Positions 6,809 to 10,157 of a stretch of DNA of 10,157 nt are shown here, piece after piece. The stretch lies in NCBI GenBank assembly GCA_016872875.1, contig VGYW01000306.1:1-10157 (forward strand), written 5' to 3'. Each line of letters opens with the position of its first letter. Within the stretch, counting starts at the first letter, position 1. This DNA is from Planctomycetota bacterium (GTDB lineage: Bacteria; Planctomycetota; PUPC01; DSUN01). Position numbers and translations under genes: made by a program. The notes beneath the pieces were generated by a model that was not told the origin of the DNA, searched no databases, and worked only from the letters and a program-made list of their open reading frames with translations.

Positions 6809-6844
6809 TGCCAGGCCGATCACGCGTCCCCCCGTTGTTGGGCA

Positions 6845-8788
6845 CTACTCCACGGTCACGGCGATGGCTTTCTCGGAGCGGGCGAAGCCATCAGAGGCGC
6901 GGAGGAGGAGCGTGTAGGCGCCCCGTCGGGTGAAGCTCACTTCGGTCTCAGGGCTGCGCGCGTTCGAGAAGGTCACGGCGTCGGGGGCGGTGCTGCTCCA
7001 GGAGACGATGACGGCCATGCGGGTCTTGCCGTCGTCGGCTATGCGGGCGGCGAGCTTGAGGGGCTCGCCAACCTTGGCCTTGGCGTCGGCCAGGCCCTCG
7101 ATGCGGGGCGGCTCGTTCTTCAGGGGATTCGCGCGATTCCAGTCGAGGGTGGCCTTGAGCTTGGGGCAGTCGTCGGGCGTCTGGTCCCAGGTCTCGGCGA
7201 GGCCCCAGGAGCCCCACTTGGAGTACTTGCCGATGGAGGAGAAGGTGCAGAAGAGGTCGCCGGAGGCGTCGCGCCAGGCGTCGTGGTACTTGCGGTAGAT
7301 GTCGCCCATTCGGGGGTGGCGGTTGGCGGCGTGGAAGAGGGCGGTGAGCTTGTCGTTGTCCTGGCCGCCGCCGACGCCGACGAGGTGCTGTCCGCCCTCG
7401 TAGGCGATGAGGCGGAGGCCGTGCTGATCACATAATTCCTTGACGGCCTTGATGCCCTTGACCATTTCGGGCAGGCAGTGGCTCTCCGCGCGGTCGAGCA
7501 CCTGGTCAACCGTCCAACCGGCCATCTCGTCGGAGCTGGGCTTGCTCCGCGGCGAGGGGCACATGTGCAGGTAGGGGGCGTTCGACACCGCGTCCACGTG
7601 CTTCACGGAGTCCTGCCAGGGGAACAGGATGTTCTTGAGCCACCAGGCGTTGCCGCTCTGCCAGGCGAGGACGCGGACGAGGCGGTCGCGTCCGCCGAAG
7701 ACCTCCTCCCAGATGCGGAAGATTTCGACGGAGCGCTGGGCGAACCACTTTCCGCCGCCCTCCCAGGGTCGCTCGGCGGGGCCGATGCCAAGCTCCTTGG
7801 CGCGCTCCTGGGCGTACTTTGTCTGGGCGAAGATGTTGTTCCAAACCTCGTTCGAGTACTCGACGTAGACGTGGAGCGTGGGGTCGAGGGAGTCGCGCAC
7901 CTGGGCGGCGAAGTGGCGGACGTAGTCGTCGGTGGCCTTGTGGGGCATGCAGAACCAGGGGTTGATGAGCTGGCGGTTGCACAGGTCAATCATCACCTCG
8001 AGCGGCACGCCGCGGGTCGTCCACGTCGCGTCGGTCATCTTCGGGCGGTCGGCCCATTCGGCCACCTCGGAGCCGTTCGTGTGCATCCAGTCCATGAAGC
8101 GGTAGGTGTTCATCCCGCGCCAGAGGTCGAGGAAGCCTTGGCGGAAGGGCTGGGCCTTGTGGGTGGCCTCGGCGCCGGGCAGGAGGAAGCGGATGTTGCG
8201 GACCGGGTTCTGGGGATTGGTCTTGCGGATGGCGAGGAAGACGCCGTGGCCGTCGCGCTCGACGGCCACTACGATGCGGCCTGGCTGTGAGGCGACGACC
8301 TTTCCGCCGTTGATGCGGAGCTCGCCCTCGCCGTCGTAGAGCAGCGCGTACTCGCCCGGCGGCTTGTGGCCGGGGAAGGTGAGCATCGGCGTCTCGGCAG
8401 CGCAGCCGTCGGCTAGCTGAGCGACCCAGCCGCCGGGGTCGAGGGCGAGCGGCGGCCCCTGGCCCCAGGGCTTGCCCTGCTGCTGGCTGATCCAGCGGCG
8501 GGCGAGGCGGAACTCGTCAACGAAGGGAAGCTCGGTGTTCCAGTCGGCCATGCCGGCCAGGTTGATGCCGATGATGGCGTTGGCGTTCGCGGCTTCGCGC
8601 GCGACGGGCGTGAAGCCCGGGCCGGCGTAATCGGGCTGTGTGGCGCCAAGCGTTGCCGCGGCCATGAGCGCAAGGGCGGCCACGCAAGGAAACGACACGG
8701 ACAGACACGAACACACACGAACAGAAGACTGTGGGACAGCAATCCGCCCGTCCGTGTCAGTCCGTGTCCGTCCGTGTGCTTCCCTCAC
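6845..8788 (-). CDS. Secreted TIM-barrel glycoside hydrolase-like protein with C-terminal PKD/Ig-like domain
   Basis: This 647-residue exported protein looks like a clan GH-A type hydrolase, similar to proteins loosely annotated 'cellulose-binding' in planctomycetes. The barrel seems to begin at GINLAGMADWNTELPFVDEF. A beta-rich insertion (GEYALLYDGEGELRINGG) follows, then the acid/base-like motif EYSNEVWN (Glu314) and a nucleophile-like YEGGQH (Glu464). The 150-residue spacing and the Asn-Glu pair are the evidence for catalysis. Residues about 558-647 form a PKD/Ig-like domain (PPRIEGL to RASDGF). I cannot name a GH family or substrate. The start is uncertain. GTG 8788 overlaps the upstream TGA as GTGA, which suggests translational coupling. 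GTG 8827 would give 13 more residues, and GTG 8683, at the start of the hydrophobic core, would lack a basic n-region. Residues about 4-32 are encoded by a repeat element, just before the hydrophobic signal core (36-49). Confidence 0.75.
   Translation of the reverse strand: MREAHGRTRTDTDGRIAVPQSSVRVCSCLSVSFPCVAALALMAAATLGATQPDYAGPGFTPVAREAANANAIIGINLAGMADWNTELPFVDEFRLARRWISQQQGKPWGQGPPLALDPGGWVAQLADGCAAETPMLTFPGHKPPGEYALLYDGEGELRINGGKVVASQPGRIVVAVERDGHGVFLAIRKTNPQNPVRNIRFLLPGAEATHKAQPFRQGFLDLWRGMNTYRFMDWMHTNGSEVAEWADRPKMTDATWTTRGVPLEVMIDLCNRQLINPWFCMPHKATDDYVRHFAAQVRDSLDPTLHVYVEYSNEVWNNIFAQTKYAQERAKELGIGPAERPWEGGGKWFAQRSVEIFRIWEEVFGGRDRLVRVLAWQSGNAWWLKNILFPWQDSVKHVDAVSNAPYLHMCPSPRSKPSSDEMAGWTVDQVLDRAESHCLPEMVKGIKAVKELCDQHGLRLIAYEGGQHLVGVGGGQDNDKLTALFHAANRHPRMGDIYRKYHDAWRDASGDLFCTFSSIGKYSKWGSWGLAETWDQTPDDCPKLKATLDWNRANPLKNEPPRIEGLADAKAKVGEPLKLAARIADDGKTRMAVIVSWSSTAPDAVTFSNARSPETEVSFTRRGAYTLLLRASDGFARSEKAIAVTVE
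8694..8779. repeat. Mirror-arranged decamer repeat element at a gene junction
   Basis: Three ten-base units (GACACGGACA, GACACGAACA, CACACGAACA; 8694-8723) face three inverted units (GTCCGTGTCA, GTCCGTGTCC, GTCCGTGTGC; 8750-8779) across a 26-base spacer. The two halves can pair into a long stem; 8695-8709 against 8763-8777 is one good alignment. The element begins six bases after the oxidoreductase stop and runs into the leader-coding region of the hydrolase. It therefore seems to have been inserted at, or grown in, the junction of two coupled genes. Confidence 0.8.
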
Positions 8789-10146
8789 AGCTTCCAGCCC
8801 TCGCGGTATTCGCCCATTGTGATGCACTTGTTCGCTTCCTCGTTGTTGATGATCTTGCCTTCGAGCGGGTCGTATTCGAGGACGCCCTCGAATTGCGTGG
8901 CGACGTTGCCGAGCATGTTGAACTCGGTGAGGGGGCCGGAGTAGTCGAAGTTGGCCCAGGCGGGCTTGCCGCCGCGGCAGGCGATGAGCCAGTCGCGCTC
9001 GTGGCCCGCCGAGCGATCAGCCTTTTCGGGCGTCTGCTGCTGGACGCCCTTGAACTTCTCCTCGGGAATCATCTTGAAGGTGGCGTTGTGGCCCGTGGCG
9101 TGGATGCGGCCCTCGGCGCCGATGATGAGGTGGCCGGCCCACTCGGACCAGTCCTTCGGCCCCCAGGCCACGTCGTGGCCCAGGATGGCCTTCAGGTCGT
9201 CCCTCACGCCTGGGCGGCTGGAGCCGTTGTGCCAGTGGAAGGTGATGGGCGGGAGGCCGCCGCGCTTGGGGATGTGCCACTGGACGTGCTCCCACCTGGG
9301 GAACGACAGGCGGTTGATGCGGTTGGCCTTGGCCTCGACCTTGATGATGGGCTTCGTGGCCGGATCGGCGTACCAGAGGGTGTCCACTTTGAGTGCCATG
9401 AATGCGAGGTTCTGGGTGTGGGAGGCCCAGTTGCCGAGGTTGGCGGTGCCGAAGTCGCGCCAGTGGCTCCACGCGAGCCACCTGGGATGGAATGGGCGGA
9501 AGGCAGCGGGGCCGAGCCAGAGGTCCCAGTTGAGGTAGGGCGGCACCTTGGCCTCGTCCTTCGGCGGCTCGGGGTGGTCGGAGCTCCCCTGGTCGTTCCA
9601 GGTGTGGACCTCTTTGATGGTGCCGAGGGTGCCGTCGCGGATGAGCTCGAGGGCGCGGCGGAACTGGCCGCTCGCCGTCCCCTGGTTGCCCATCGAGGAG
9701 GCGACCTTGAACTGCCTGGCAAGTTGCCGCAGCACGCGGGATTCGTGGACGGTGCGGGTGAGGGGTTTCTCGGTGTAGACGTGTTTGCCCGCGCGGATGG
9801 CGAGGGCTGAGGCAGGGGCGTGCGAGTGGTCGGGCGTTGCCACCACCACCGCGTCAATCTCCTTCCCCATCTTGTCGAGCATCACGCGATAATCCTGGAA
9901 CCTCGTCAGGTTGGGGAACCTGGCGAACGTCTTCTGCGCCCTGCTCTCATTCACGTCGCAGAGCGCGACGGACCGCTCCTGGCTTGAGAAGCCGCCGAGG
10001 AGCTCGGCCCCTCGCCCGCCGCAGCCGACGTGGGCGATGGCGAGCTTGTCGTTGGCCTTGGTGCCCTGCGCCGAGGCGGCGTCGCGCAGGACCACCAGCC
10101 CGGCCCCGCCGAGGGCTGTAGTGCGAAGAAACCGGCGGCGATCCAT
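8785..10146 (-). CDS. Tat-exported Gfo/Idh/MocA family oxidoreductase
   Basis: This 453-residue protein is a typical member of the Gfo/Idh/MocA family, NAD(P)-dependent enzymes acting mostly on sugars and their derivatives. The N-terminus MDRRRFLRTT followed by an Ala/Gly-rich core is a twin-arginine signal, implying folding with cofactor before export. The Rossmann domain starts at LAIAHVGCGGRG (35-46), followed by VVVATPDHSH and the family-defining EKPL (126-129). A conserved-looking GNWASHTQN segment (238-246, His243) is in the position of the usual catalytic-His motif. The rest fits the bacterial C-terminal alpha/beta domain, and the length is normal for the Tat subgroup. ATG 10146 is preferred over ATG 10152 because AGGAG ends directly against 10152 but sits six bases before 10146. 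The product is presumably periplasmic. Some family members act as NAD-dependent glycosidases (GH109), which I cannot exclude. It is the first of the four-gene run visible here. Confidence 0.93.
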   Translation of the reverse strand: MDRRRFLRTTALGGAGLVVLRDAASAQGTKANDKLAIAHVGCGGRGAELLGGFSSQERSVALCDVNESRAQKTFARFPNLTRFQDYRVMLDKMGKEIDAVVVATPDHSHAPASALAIRAGKHVYTEKPLTRTVHESRVLRQLARQFKVASSMGNQGTASGQFRRALELIRDGTLGTIKEVHTWNDQGSSDHPEPPKDEAKVPPYLNWDLWLGPAAFRPFHPRWLAWSHWRDFGTANLGNWASHTQNLAFMALKVDTLWYADPATKPIIKVEAKANRINRLSFPRWEHVQWHIPKRGGLPPITFHWHNGSSRPGVRDDLKAILGHDVAWGPKDWSEWAGHLIIGAEGRIHATGHNATFKMIPEEKFKGVQQQTPEKADRSAGHERDWLIACRGGKPAWANFDYSGPLTEFNMLGNVATQFEGVLEYDPLEGKIINNEEANKCITMGEYREGWKL

Positions 10147-10152
10147 GGGCAT

Positions 10153-10157
10153 CTCCT
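10153..10157 (-). promoter_or_regulatory. Ribosome-binding site deciding the oxidoreductase start
   Basis: AGGAG on the minus strand is cut by the window edge. It directly abuts the first ATG (10152), leaving no spacing. It is six bases from the second ATG (10146), which is therefore the more likely start and removes only Met-Pro from the protein. Confidence 0.65.

Noticed and set aside
6675..6933. Small plus-strand open frames across the nested repeat array
   Set aside because: They translate the inverted repeats and the antisense end of the hydrolase gene. There is no protein-like composition.
8694..8779. CRISPR-like array
   Set aside because: Units are ten bases, contiguous and mirrored, with no unique spacers between them and no cas genes.
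8731..9810. Plus-strand open frame of 359 codons opposite the oxidoreductase
   Set aside because: It is a shadow of a clear Gfo/Idh/MocA gene, with no motif of its own.

Overview
This is a GC-rich bacterial window holding four consecutive minus-strand genes, read from the right edge leftwards. They face one broken plus-strand gene near the left edge. The gene set suggests a Planctomycetota or another PVC-group bacterium: a Tat-exported Gfo/Idh/MocA oxidoreductase, a clan GH-A-like secreted hydrolase, a giant CBM9-DUF6067 protein, a DUF6807 protein, and a zinc-ribbon plus DUF6263-like protein. This rests on family composition and protein style. No rRNA or other phylogenetic marker is present.

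Layout. 1-299: no supported gene, perhaps the last codons of an upstream gene. 300-1324 (+): zinc-ribbon/membrane-anchor/DUF6263-like gene split by a frame change near 588. 1325-1415: large hairpin between the convergent gene ends. 1416-2384 (-): DUF6807 ('PmoA family') protein. 2385-2441: short gap with a 9-nt periodic repeat. 2442-6584 (-): 1380-residue CBM9-like + DUF6067 (GH123-like) protein with two in-frame palindromic repeats. 6585-6844: gap filled by a nested inverted-repeat array with perfect 37-nt arms. 6845-8788 (-): secreted TIM-barrel hydrolase with a C-terminal PKD/Ig-like domain. Its start overlaps the upstream stop as GTGA and its leader is encoded by a decamer repeat element. 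8785-10146 (-): Tat-signal Gfo/Idh/MocA oxidoreductase, starting at the window edge. Its promoter lies outside the window.

How the genes may work together. The four minus-strand proteins all carry export signals, and their families are associated with carbohydrate handling. The simplest reading is a glycan-processing operon acting outside the cytoplasm: binding and hydrolysis by the two glycosidase-like proteins, and redox chemistry on a sugar by the oxidoreductase. The substrate cannot be read from the sequence.

The most unusual feature is the repeat content. Several structurally distinct repeat types lie in or beside nearly every gene boundary of the operon, and two lie in frame inside the 1380-residue protein. 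Two of the palindromes, one intergenic and one coding, share a core but differ by a compensatory base-pair change in the stem. That pattern would fit a mobile or structure-selected palindromic element family tolerated inside proteins, similar in principle to the Rickettsia palindromic elements.
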